DNA of 64,000 nt from Sthenelais limicola (lineage: Eukaryota; Annelida; Polychaeta; Phyllodocida; Sigalionidae). The notes under the pieces were generated by a model that had not been told where the DNA came from, ran no database searches, and saw only the letters and a list, made by a program, of their open reading frames with translations. A program made the translations under genes and the position numbers. The stretch's first letter is position 1, and every line of letters starts with the position of its first letter. The stretch lies in the NCBI GenBank assembly GCA_942159475.1, contig OW804096.1, forward strand, positions 45,507,744-45,571,743, read 5' to 3'. Shown here piece after piece: positions 35,373 through 46,500 of the stretch.

Positions 35373-36464
35373 ATACATGTATATCATAGTGTGGTCCTGT
35401 ACGTATCCTCTTTTTAATTTATATAATCAAATGAGTACACGTTGGGTACAATTTGATATAATATATTTCGAACTTAAACCTCCACCGAATGGTAAAACCT
35501 TCAGGTTACTTTCTCTGCATTTCACACATTTAAAATAATGCAGTCTAGGCTCAGAGCCTCTCAGATCAGATAAAAAGGGTATGTCAGATAAGAATGGCAT
35601 GCATACTGCGCTAATGGCTTTTCCGGCTCTGGAGAATAGGGGTCCTAATGGGATTTTAATGACATTTTGCGGTTTGAAGAGAGAGGCTTTCCCCCCAGTT
35701 TGGAGGGACTCTCAACTCTGAGCTTAGACTGGTTAGACTTTTATTACAATTTTGTTCTCCTTTTTTGTGAATTTTACTTGCCACGGGGACAGACAATTAA
35801 ATATCGATATAATACACTTATTCAAATAACATTACTATAATATCAGAAGTATTAGAGCGCCACGTATATTTTCCTGTTTAAAACTGAGTTTTTAAAATGA
35901 ACTTGTCACTGAAATGATTTTGTCGTTCTGGATATCCCAAAATCAAAATTGAATTTGCACGGATTTTTCGACAGATTTTGCCAGTAAAATTCTTGTACGC
36001 GATAGTTACTTGTGAAGGCGATTTCCTTTTGTCGCCTAACCATATACAGATTTATGGGATCAATAACAATATTAATATACGACGGATATAATTCTTATCT
36101 CAAGCTAAGTAACTTATTAGATCACGTTGTGTGAACGAGGCGTGAGACAACTGCCATGTTATATAGCATACAGAACGATGAATATCTGATTTGAATGTCC
36201 AACATTTCACTTGGTTGATTGCCTCATTTCTTCGATCAAGAGAATTATAAGCGCCAGTATGGGCTGGTCACCAAACCCCACACCTATATAAGTGATCTAT
36301 GGGACATCTATAAGTATAAGGGATCTATTAAAAAAGTGATCTATGTAAGGGACATCTTTATCAAATAGTCGTTCTGTACAAGCTTGTACATATGCATCTG
36401 TTTTGTCCCCAATCGGACAGGATATCTATGTGAAATAGGAAAAATCCCAAATATCCAAGACTTT
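35373..36464. other. No gene recognised
   Basis: AT-rich sequence. Short imperfect repeats of GGGACATCT and GTGATCTATG occur near 36290-36360. Confidence 0.4.
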
Positions 36465-36583
36465 TCTTTTTGGAATATACTTTTCCTTTTTGGTATATCC
36501 TTTTCCTTTTTAAATTATCCTTTTCCCCTTTTTGGAATATCCTTTTCCTTTTACAATGTCTTTTTCCTTTTTGGAATATCCAT
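36465..36583. repeat. CTTTTTGGAATATCCTTTTC minisatellite
   Basis: Five or so copies of a 22-32-bp pyrimidine-rich unit based on TTTTTGGAATATCCTTTTCC. Confidence 0.85.
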
Positions 36584-36660
36584 CCTCTTATGTTCTTCTA
36601 TGTCCTGTTCACCCAAATGTACCATGATGTATCCCTACGCCAACATGGGTATCTCCAATG

Positions 36661-37030
36661 AAAGAATATAGGGGTGAGCAGGAGAGGGAGGTAGGGTGAG
36701 CGTGAGAGGGAGGTAGGGTGAGCAGGAGAGGGAGGTAGGGTGAACGGGAGAGGGGGAGGTTGAAAGGGGGGAGCGGGAGAGGGGGAGCGGGAGAGGGAGG
36801 TAGGGTGGGCGGGACAGGGTGAGCGGGACAGGGAGAGGGGTGGGGGGAGGGGGAGAGGGGGAGCGGGAGAGGGGGAGGGGGAGCGGGAGAGGGGAGGGGT
36901 GGGGGGAGGGGGGAGCAGGGGAGGGTGGGCATGAGAGGGAGAGGGGGAGCGGGAGAGGGGGAGGGGGAGCGGGAGAGGGGAGGGGTGGGGGGAGGGGGAG
37001 TGGAAGAGGGAGGGAGAGGGAGGAGAAAAG
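36661..37030. repeat. GGGAGAGGGGGAGC minisatellite (G-rich)
   Basis: Almost pure purine on the plus strand, with units of GGAGAGGGAGGTAGGGTGAGC changing to GGGAGAGGGGGAGC. Many runs of three to six G mean strong G-quadruplex potential. It ends 13 bases before the ATG of a candidate exon. Confidence 0.9.
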
Positions 37031-37043
37031 AAGAGAAGACAGC

Positions 37044-37188
37044 ATGGCTGAGGAGAACTGTGTGTTTTGCTATGGTGACCAGAGTGGACAGTGTGATCAG
37101 TCAGGCATGCAGCAGGGAGCCTGCTTCCCACAGAAGTACAAGTGTTACATAACATATGCTTGCACCAGCAGAACTAGAACAGAACTAG
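37044..37188 (+). CDS. Possible Cys-rich first coding exon, unknown protein
   Basis: ATG at 37044 (A at -3 displaced; context AGC ATGG) opens 48 codons with six cysteines in the first 40 residues (MAEENCVFCYGDQSGQC through KYKCYITYAC), ending at a plausible donor CTAG|GTCAGT. Read through, the frame stops at 37209-37211, giving 55 residues. The composition is balanced and unlike the flanking repeat. Not recognised. Confidence 0.3.
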
Positions 37189-37211
37189 GTCAGTCAGTGT
37201 TTACCTTTTAA

Positions 37212-40200
37212 AGTTCCCTTGTTCTGGACTCCAAATTAGCCATTGTTTATGAACCAGGGAATTTCTTGTTCATTGTTAGAAATGAACCTTTGTTGTCAAT
37301 TCACTTTTTGGAAATTCAACCTTAAATGTCCAAAGTAGGTGCTAGGTGAGAAGGGACTATTTCCTGGTGGATTGATATGCAGTGGTGTGTTGGAAAAGCA
37401 ACAAAAGAAGATCCTCAAGTAGACTAGTGCCAAGCCCCTATAGCCTATTTTATGTAGCACATATTAACCCATCTAACTACTTGTATTTTTCATTTCTTTT
37501 GAAAGAATATTTATTTTAATAATATATATATGAAATGAATGCTACCCAATTTGCAGCTGGGTGTTTATAAATTACATTTTATTAGATGAATTCATATATC
37601 CTGAATTACAAAAATAAACATGCTGTACAAGTCTACCCATGTTTCCTTTTGTATGGGTAGAAAGTAGTGTACCAGGGAAGACATCCATGAAAAAGATGAC
37701 CAAATCTAGACATAGGAGTCACAGCAGCCAGACATGGCTTTTCATGTAGGGGAAATAGGAAAAAGGTGCAGTGATATACTTTTCTGTGGTGAATATCTAA
37801 GGGAAATAGTGGAAAAGGAGGCTGACATGGGAAAATCGCCACTGACATGGAACTTTTTGTTCTGGGAATAGTAAAATCTGCCCCGAAATAGGAAGTTAGC
37901 AGTTGGAAAAGAATTAATTTTTTTGTAGTATGTGAAATAGCTTGTACCACAGAGGAAAAGTCTGTACGAATGCCATCATTGGTACATATGTCTACTTTGG
38001 GACGCAACAGCATTAGATGACCTCCTCATCTAGCATGTTCCACTTTCGCAATATCAATACATAGGCTCCACCAAGTGGTTCTGGAAAACATCACTTCTAA
38101 CCACAACTTATTAAATCAAGCAGTAGAGAGCGACAGTGTAGCACTGAGACATCCGTCCATCCCGAAATGGGATTGTGTTTATCCGCCCTGGACTATTTGT
38201 TCGGTTGAATTTCTATACATGTATCTCCTTTTGTTTTATGTGTGCACAAAATTGAGCTACGTCTTGTGATGCTCAGAAGTACCAGAGATTTTTTTAAACG
38301 TGTTTATTGGCATAGAACATTTCGCTACTGCGATACGTTTCATTCTTGATCCTCAGCCATCATGTATCATGGATTTATATCCTCTTCAAACAGGTTAAAT
38401 CCTGTCGCCAGTTTCTCCTTCATATCCTTACTTGGGTTATAAGGTTGCTGACAGTAACACCATGAATTTAATGCAGGACAGAGGTAAATCAATATCAACT
38501 GCCACCCATCAAAACATCTTTAATTAACGAGATCTAGATTTCAAGTGGAATCCTCTTATCGATTGCACGTATTGGGCTTTTTGTTTTGTGGGCTCCACAG
38601 AAGAGATGATGATTTGAATTACGTGCTATATCATGATGAGCATGCCAAATTCTACCTATATAAATTCAAAGTGTTTGAATTAAGTAGTCCCACCTTGATT
38701 GACTTCCTTATTTCTTATAACGTAATATAAGACAGGCCTTTTTGTTCATTTAAAGGGAAATATGAGTTTGCAATAAAAAAGAAATTGCCAAGTCCAGTTT
38801 TCAGTTTTCACTACAATTTCAGTGAGTATTCCCTACTACATAAGAAACATATGAATCAAATAAACAAATACAGGTCACCCCTTCGGTTTTTTTCTAGAGT
38901 CTCTTTTAAAAAAACTGGTTTACTATAGGAGTCTATGGGAAAACGTGTATTTTTTCACGTTTTGCGCAATAAAACAAAAGTGCCCAATCTTTTTTTGCCA
39001 ATATTCGCTACACATTTATTGGAGGCCATTTGCCACTGATTTATAAAAGGAAAACATGTCAACATGCAGGGTAAAGAAAAGTTCATCTTAAGTTCACCAT
39101 GTTTTCCACTTTCAGTATCAGCTCAATCAGGCTAGCTAATTATAAATACTCATTATATTAAACCACCATAATAATGTTGCGAATATGCCTGCATATAGAC
39201 GGATTATATGTAAAATAGTCAAGACTTATCAATATGGTACATTAAGACTAGTTCGACGATATTACTGGGTTTTTTTAAATTTCTTTATCATGCAGCACCA
39301 GCAAAGATATCAAATCTAGAAAACGAATTTCCTTGAACTCAAAACAGCTATAACAGAATCTGGACCTAAGCATATTGGAAATTATACACCAATTTTGGAT
39401 GTCTGTACTCTAGCTTACTCTCACGATAACAACCAAATATTTAACAAGAAATAAAAAGCCGCTAGGTGGCGTGTATGTTTTTAAGACTTTGGCTACACAC
39501 ACATATTGGAATATAGGTTAAAAAGAATGCCTTTCAGAAGTTGACTGATCGTTATCATGAGGGATTATTTAGCATTTGAGTCATCCTTTACTTGAGTGAT
39601 GGTTCAGTATATGAACAAGTAACAGGATATTTTGTATTTCCACATCTTAAATCTCAAGATACAAAGTACAATTGATATACATGTATTTGGTGCTTATTAT
39701 TAATATTGTTCTTATTTTGAGGTTACATTATTTGAGATTTTCTGCTGAAATGTTGAGGTACATTTATCATTAAATGATCAGATTATGACATGATTTCTCT
39801 TTGTAACAGGTAGTATATTATAAGAACATAGCTTAGATAATAGTCTTTCTCGACGTTTGCAATTAATCTGAGAATTATGAAGTTCCACAATACCCGTATA
39901 TTCATCAAAACATTATGGGTTTTTAAACAATATTTTTTTTTTTCAGGATAATCAAAAACAGTTACACGCTCACTTTAGAAAAGAGTTTTCGCGGTGCTCT
40001 GCCATCTATCTATATAATCAAACTATACTACTAGGGAAATGATGTTCCTCGCTGATAAAGCTGATGGTAATTATATATAATTATGTTGTATGTTGACTGC
40101 AGATTTAATTTGAATTTGATGCTATATTCTGGTATTTCTAATCTAAATATAACTTGGCTTTGTGGACTACCACACTCCATAGCTAATGGCAGGTATGTAT

Positions 40201-41908
40201 TCCAGTTGCATTGATAACTAACTCCTACCATAAGTTTTATTTTATACAACACGGTGTGTATATTCTTCTACTTATTTCTGATATTTAGGAAGTAACATTA
40301 ATTCTTATAAAGATATACCAGGCTATACCTATACATAAATATAAGAAGAAACAAGTTACGCGGACTGCCAGCGGTGTCCCCTGATTATTCACTTGTTAAC
40401 TGTATAGTACACCTTACTAATTTGCGATATGGCATGTTATACCGCGTGACGTTCCAGACCGATATAAAAACATAATGTACAAAACCAACAGTAGCTCTTA
40501 ATGATTTATGAACTCAGCATGGACCTCCGATTGTCGGGGAATCCTTTTCAGGTCAGAGGAAAAAAACACGAAGAAAAGCTGTTTATCTCTGTGGGCTTTA
40601 ACACTATTAAATACTGTCTTCATACAGATGACTGAAGATAAATGGAGGCCAGGAGAAAGGCACTAATATTAGTAGGCAATTTCTAATCTATGAACAGCAT
40701 GTATGTAAGATACGTTGTTCTGGGAAGGTCTGCGGTAATTGTTTCTATTAGTATTGTGATCAGGGAATAGGGGGATTCAGTTGTAAGTAAAGGAGTATTG
40801 AAATTTGAATACACAAAATCACAAGATACATTATTTTCTTTTGGATAGGTTATAACAATCTGACATCGAACATTCCCGTATAGTAGATTGCTTTAAGATT
40901 AAGACATGCAGGTCCACAGTTTGAGATGAAACAACAAGTTTTTAAATGAAGACCATACAACTACGATCCTAATCCGTCAAAGAGAGGGGAAATATTTTGC
41001 CACGACCTCATGCACTGGAGCAAACAAAGCCGATATTCAGATATTCAAATTTGTGATGGCTCAGACTCAACCTAGGCCCCTTGCTCTATCTCTTTTACTT
41101 CTTGGTAATACATTTCTATCTCTATTAATTGAGGGCATATTTTTCATGGGTACATGAATATGAATATATACGATGACATTTAGGCCACGCTCTAGAAAAT
41201 ACAGTCCTGTCCTACTATTGCGCTTCAAAAGGGAGCCGCATCTATTTTTTAGGATAATTGAATATAAATTTATGTTTTCTTAGAACAACCTAATTGCTCT
41301 GATTTCCAGCGTATGCAATCTACACGACAGTCGGAAATTCTATAACGTGTGAACGGGCACTATAGGCCCTAAGCCTTACAATTGGTACTTTTTATACGAA
41401 CCGTTTGCGTTTGTGTACATATGGATATCGAGGTGATTCCTAGCATAGTAAGCGGAATAATATCGTCTTATCAATGTCAATATAAACATGTGAAATGTAA
41501 GTACTAACAGTGTCAGGAAACCCTTATTTGTATACACAGGGCTCATGAAAGTCTAAGCTGTCATTAGTATCTTCATCCATAACTATGGAACTATGCATAT
41601 CATATTATTAATTCGCTGCATTAGTTCTATACCACTAATAAGCCAAACGGTTGTGTCTCACATGGGACTCCTGGCTATTTGGCAAATAAGTCAAATCTCC
41701 CCCCATCCTCCCAAATACTGGCATATAGAAGCTCTTCATAGGGCATTATGATTTAGCGCGTACACAAGCACATTCCACGTGACAAACATCATACCATTTA
41801 ATGCTCTAAATGAATGTACTTCCCTCTATAAAAATCAAAATGTTGGATAAAAACATCCCAACTGAACTCTATCGTTTGATTGGAAATCAACACGAATAAT
41901 ACATTTCA
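37212..41908. other. No gene recognised
   Basis: AT-rich intergenic or intronic sequence apart from the possible PLE scrap near 38.3 kb. Small ORFs (for example about 38075-38269 and 38545-38730) show no domain. Confidence 0.35.
38291..38358 (-). repeat. Possible PLE pseudo-LTR remnant
   Basis: On the minus strand CTGAGGATCAAGAATGAAAC, then GTAGCGAAATGTTCTATGCC and AATAAACACG. The order CTGA-GA ... GCGAAA ... AATAAA matches that of the intact PLE repeats at 57.9 and 62.8 kb and of PLE ends in general, though the sequences differ. Confidence 0.25.
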
Positions 41909-41984
41909 ATACGTGCGACGGCGTGTAATGAAGAGAGGAAAGCAGTAGTACCGTTTGGGCGTGCAGAGCAGTTTAATAAACACC
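41909..41984 (-). repeat. Ngaro split direct repeat B2 (76 bp)
   Basis: Terminal B copy forming the 3' end of the element (minus-strand sense). Confidence 0.9.
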
Positions 41985-42012
41985 CTAACAAATACATATA
42001 ATACATAAGAAA

Positions 42013-42211
42013 AAATTTTCAAGCGAGAATATATAGTTCTTCACTAGTCGAGTGAAACATTTGAACTGGCGAACGTGGGCGTGGCACTTGATGAGGAAAG
42101 CTTCCATGCGCTCCTATTGGTTGAGCGCATGGGGAACTCCGAGTGACGTCATAGTCGGAGGTAAACATGTCCACGTGGGTCGCAGTATGGGCGTTGTGAT
42201 GCCAACTATAC
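42013..42211 (-). repeat. Ngaro split direct repeat A2 (199 bp)
   Basis: Second copy of repeat A, between the two B repeats, with the same CRE palindrome at 42144-42151. Confidence 0.9.
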
Positions 42212-42215
42212 ATGT

Positions 42216-42291
42216 ATACGTGCGACGGCGTGTAATGAAGAGAGGAAAGCAGTAGTGCCGTTTGGGCGTGCAGAGCAGTTTAATAAACACC
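42216..42291 (-). repeat. Ngaro split direct repeat B1 (76 bp)
   Basis: From ATACGTGCGACGGCGTG to TTTAATAAACACC (plus strand). Same as 41909-41984 with one difference. Confidence 0.9.
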
Positions 42292-42306
42292 AAAGGCCCA
42301 AACACA

Positions 42307-43179
42307 CTACAATGACGATGAAATCAGAGCATCCACTTTTAGTTCATGATCCAACGAAGGAGAAATGTATTTTTCCACACACGAACTACGCCATTTACCT
42401 CGGTTTTTTATGTCAGATAGGCACGCCCCTTTTGAAGCCATATATGTCGCGGAACCACGCCTCAAGGAGTGCATAGATATACGCCCAGATAACCCAGCTC
42501 TTGAGCACAAATCTGATAATAAATTGTTAATATAGGCATATGAAAGTACAGATCCATCTGGTAGGGTAAATGCACATGACGATGCCGGAATCGATGGGTA
42601 TGAAAATATCTTTTTCATATAATAAACAGCACAGAGCTCCTTAGAGGAAGATTTGGCTACTGGGATCACAAAGGGGGTAGACGATGTCTTGGTAGACCTA
42701 ATCACACACGCCATACCCCAACTATGGAAAGTAATATCTTTCCTCAATATTGAATGGTCAGAAATGATTACATGACCCACTCTCAACATTGTGCGGAATA
42801 AAAAAATAGAAATTGACCAAGCAAAAAATTGCTCAATGTCCTTCAAGTTCACATAATCACGGATTTTTATGAGATGCATAGGTAGAAGAGGCGATGCTGG
42901 GGAGACTGCCGCCCCTGGTAGTTTGGCGATGCCCCTCAGCAAGGATTTTACCACAGGATGAGAAATCGAAGCACAGGTAATACCTCGAATCTTGGCACCA
43001 AAGGATACCCCACATAGGTAGGTTAACACAGAAGAATGTTTCATTATTGTCGATAAATATGCTGCATACATGCACAAAATGTCTGTAGAAATACTCTGGC
43101 ATATAATGTCATTTTCTGATAAAAAATCAGAAAAAACCGACCACTGTCTAGTTCTTTGTGTGAAAGTCGACGATGTCAC
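42307..43179 (-). CDS. Tyrosine recombinase (YR) of Ngaro/DIRS-type element, 290 aa
   Basis: Intact ORF with the phage-integrase fold signature: an N-terminal SAM-like part (about 1-95), an LFRTMLRVGHV motif carrying the first catalytic Arg (about R133), HSLRRG with catalytic His 237 and Arg 240, GKW (W263 at the second-His position) and EKYI with the nucleophile Tyr271. In these elements the enzyme integrates a circular DNA copy without target duplication. It overlaps the upstream RNase H remnant by 32 bases in another frame, as usual for the group. The ORF stops 16 bases before repeat B. All catalytic residues are present, so the protein may still be functional. Confidence 0.9.
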   Translation of the reverse strand: MTSSTFTQRTRQWSVFSDFLSENDIICQSISTDILCMYAAYLSTIMKHSSVLTYLCGVSFGAKIRGITCASISHPVVKSLLRGIAKLPGAAVSPASPLLPMHLIKIRDYVNLKDIEQFFAWSISIFLFRTMLRVGHVIISDHSILRKDITFHSWGMACVIRSTKTSSTPFVIPVAKSSSKELCAVYYMKKIFSYPSIPASSCAFTLPDGSVLSYAYINNLLSDLCSRAGLSGRISMHSLRRGSATYMASKGACLSDIKNRGKWRSSCVEKYISPSLDHELKVDALISSSL

Positions 43180-43381
43180 CGATAGGGTTTGTAGGTAGTT
43201 GACTCTCTCCCTCCATTTGCTGAGCCCTAGGAATATCAGATAAAAATCTTTCAGAACAACACAACCTGGCTTGGGACAGACACAACAAGCTTCCAGGTGA
43301 ATTATAAATATATGGCAGTCTAGATAGAGTATCCGCGATAAGATTATTTTTTGTGTTAATATACTTAGGAATTAATTCCAT
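43148..43381 (-). pseudogene. RNase H C-terminal remnant of the Ngaro/DIRS-type element
   Basis: Begins MELIPKYINTKNNLIADTLS and RLP, matching the end of the retroelement RNase H (xHIPGxxNxxADxLSR). Upstream the frame meets a stop five codons on, inside repeat A, showing where the deletion joined. Confidence 0.75.
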
Positions 43382-43390
43382 GTCAAATAT

Positions 43391-43589
43391 AAATTTTCAA
43401 GCGAGAATATATAGTTCTTCACTAGTCGAGTGAAACATTTGAACTGGCGAACGTGGGCGTGGCACTTGATGAGGAAAGCTTCCATGCGCTCCTATTGGTT
43501 GAGCGCACGGGGAACTCCGAGTGACGTCATAGTCGGAGGTAAACATGTCCACGTGGGTCGCAGTATGGGCGTTGTGATGCCAACTATAC
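43391..43589 (-). repeat. Ngaro split direct repeat A1 (199 bp)
   Basis: 5' repeat of the element, identical to 42013-42211 except a C/T at about 43507. Contains TGACGTCA (43522-43529) and a CCAAT box (CTATTGG, plus strand), probably the element's promoter. Confidence 0.9.
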
Positions 43590-46500
43590 GAATATGACCA
43601 TGTCCGGGAGAAGTTCAATTTGTGTGTCTATACTTTTGTCAAGTATTTGTCGAAGGGCTAAATTCCTATTTACATCCGTGTTAATAACCTCACATTTTCC
43701 AAATGATCAATGGCATATACCACAGCAACATCCCCTGCTTTAAATATTGACGTTCAGATTTTTGAATAGAATAAGTCAATCCCCCACAATTAAAGCTTTG
43801 AGAGATTAAGAGATTGAGAGATTAGCATTGAAAATCACAAGTTTAATAATATGTATAAGATATTGATTTGGCGCTAAGCTCCACAAAACTATCCTAGGTT
43901 AAACCAAAGAAAAGCGTTGAAATTGTATGTACATGTATACGTTAAGCTGCAAAATTAGCCATGAAAAGGAACTGTCAACTTTATTTCTGATCTCGCCAAA
44001 TAAAGCTAAATAATTATTTGGATCCGTGGGTCGCTGTCCAATTCACCCATTTGAACACTCAACACCGCGTATCCCGTGCACTTTTACAACTAATTAAAAA
44101 AGTTTCTAAAATATTTCCCCAAAATATTACAAATATTTACTATGGTTAAAAGACAAATATTTGATACCCCCTCACATGCCGATTACAGTATTTGGTATGT
44201 GAGGGGGTGAGGAGTATTGAATACACTACTAGAAGCACACCTGGCCAACCATATTGATGCAGATAAAGTACGGAGACGGGGATGGAAAGCAGAAAGAGGA
44301 GGCGGTGGCGGTGGCCATGGATCACTATAACTGTGTCAGTGGCGGCGGTATGTGTGTCTAAGGTGAAATATAGCACTGCTAGCTTGTTTATAGAGCTCTG
44401 TAAGAATAGTGGTAGAAATTAGGTAATTAATTTATCGAGATGACCGAAGAATTACTTGTACCCGTATGCGAGGTGCCGTTTGCGAATCATATAATATTTG
44501 ACATAAAAGAATATATTTCTCACATGTGTTAAAGTAAAACAATAAAAAATACCTCGTTCGTATGACACTTTTCATGACTTTGTTTTCATCGGGGAGCTGT
44601 CGTACAATGATCTATATTGAAGTAGTAAAGAGGTGTTGCTAACGAAGTGCTAGTGTGCGAGTGTTTGATAGAAAAGGATTATTTCTCATCCTGATTAGGT
44701 AAGACTATATTAACCATTCAAAATAAACATATATACTGCCCTTTTGATCATATTGACAATATTATGTTTATTAATCCCCATTCAAACATTGGGTGGGTAT
44801 AGTAGTATTTTTTTGTAATTTATAATTGTTCAGTTATGTTGATAATATCTATTGTAGCCTATCAACTTACATAATTATTAACATTAATTAGAAAACAAAA
44901 ACAAATACGAAAGGAAACACCTGTGTAACTATTTGTATTATTATCAAGGGAATATATATATGGCTTCAGGTGATAGCTTGAGCAATCCAATCACTTGGGG
45001 ACTGATTTGACTATCAATTTACGAACAAAAATGTTATGTCTGAAGTGTGTTGGTTTAGATAAGCTTTTTTAAGGAAGCGAAAGAAGGAAAAGAATGTTTT
45101 TGATGTAGGTCCAGCGGTCAACAAGCTTGTGCCATTATTATTGTGCCGACCATCAAGTCATACATGCTGCTAGATAATGCCCGTCTATTACTAACTTGTA
45201 GAGGATTTATTATGGTACACATTCCAAGACTAACATGTAGCCAGGTTTGGTAATAAACAATGCATTTACTATCACAGTGGTTCATTCCATGGGTAATTGA
45301 CAGTGTACAATAATTTATTTATACTCCAATTATACACGCAAAAAAATAGGAAAAGTAAAGACTTGTTCACGCGAATCTTCCCTGCTTTGCTCAAGTATTA
45401 TTATCACGATAGTTGAACCTTTATTGTTACTGATAGTTTCAATTCATCATATGCTTATTATAATGATATTTAAAACAATCTTTTCCCACTGTCAAACAGT
45501 TTTAGGAAATTGCACGCTAAAACATTGTTGTTAGCGCAAATTGTAGCGAATAGGCCTAAGCATAAATATATTCCGAGAGAAGCTATCCGAGAGAAGCTTA
45601 TATGCGAGGGTTTGTTTTACTAGATATAAATTATTCTAATTCTTATTCATTTATTTTTGACAAACCAACATCAAGTATAGAGAAAAACCTCTAACATTAG
45701 CTATGGAGATTCCAGCTTCCGAACTGTTAGCCAGCTATTTGGCTCGCATGAATATGTACCGTATACATTTTGATGCGTGCGACAGGGGATCCAAGGTAAT
45801 TTTAAATGCAAATTTCTGATCGGTTACATGCCGTGGATCGCCCTTATCAGAGGGTGGGAGAGTAATAGTAGCAAGGGCAGGGGGTCAAATATGGGACCAT
45901 ATGTAGAAATCGATAATCTTTCAAATACAGCTCCCCTTCTTTTTCATGGTAAATTAAACCAGATAGGGTGAATATACCCTCGTAGATTAAACCGACTATT
46001 TTGCTGATAAATCAGACAATAATTTAATACAGTACAACAGTGTACCGAGCAGCATTAACTCTCAATCACTCACACAAATACGTGTATACATGGGTTTCAC
46101 TGACCTCACCAATCATGAACTTAATAATTACCGGCGAAAATGGCAAACAGGAGGACTATAGATATTTGTAAGACGAGTTGGGAATCCTACTCTCAATAGA
46201 GAAAATATCTTCAGCATTTACTCTGTAACTCACGGCAGAAATCTATAGAGCAGGTGACGGTTGGGAGAGCAAGGTGTGGGTAGGGGAGCGTGGTCCCACT
46301 CTGTCTCTCTCTGCTGCATGCTTAAACAGGGGGAGTGGCCGTAGTCTCCACAGTCACACACCACCGCCACTGCACAACTATATACCTGGAGTACCTGTAA
46401 AGAGAAGCAACTGCCTTATTTAGGTGAGTCCAAAATATTTTATAGGTACTCAGATTTTATTTATTAAAAATTCCCGAATTGGTGTTCCATGGGTTGACTT

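Larger units (their letters stand above)
41909..43589 (-). mobile_element. Internally deleted Ngaro/DIRS-type tyrosine-recombinase retroelement
   Basis: Read on the minus strand the order is repeat A (43589-43391), coding remnant, repeat B (42291-42216), repeat A (42211-42013), repeat B (41984-41909). This A1-ORF-B1-A2-B2 pattern of split direct repeats is diagnostic of Ngaro-like elements. Both A copies are 199 bp with a single difference noted; both B copies are 76 bp. The coding part keeps only the end of RNase H and a complete tyrosine recombinase, so gag, RT and most of RNase H are lost at a junction near 43384. Confidence 0.9.

Noticed and set aside
35048..35374. 108-codon minus-strand ORF sharing HITENCACAKSG with a frame at 30092
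   Set aside because: The shared peptide is the translation of the 52-bp terminal inverted repeat, not a protein family.
36598..37155. Pro/Ser-rich minus-strand ORFs of 107-185 codons
   Set aside because: Compositional frames over the G-rich purine repeat.
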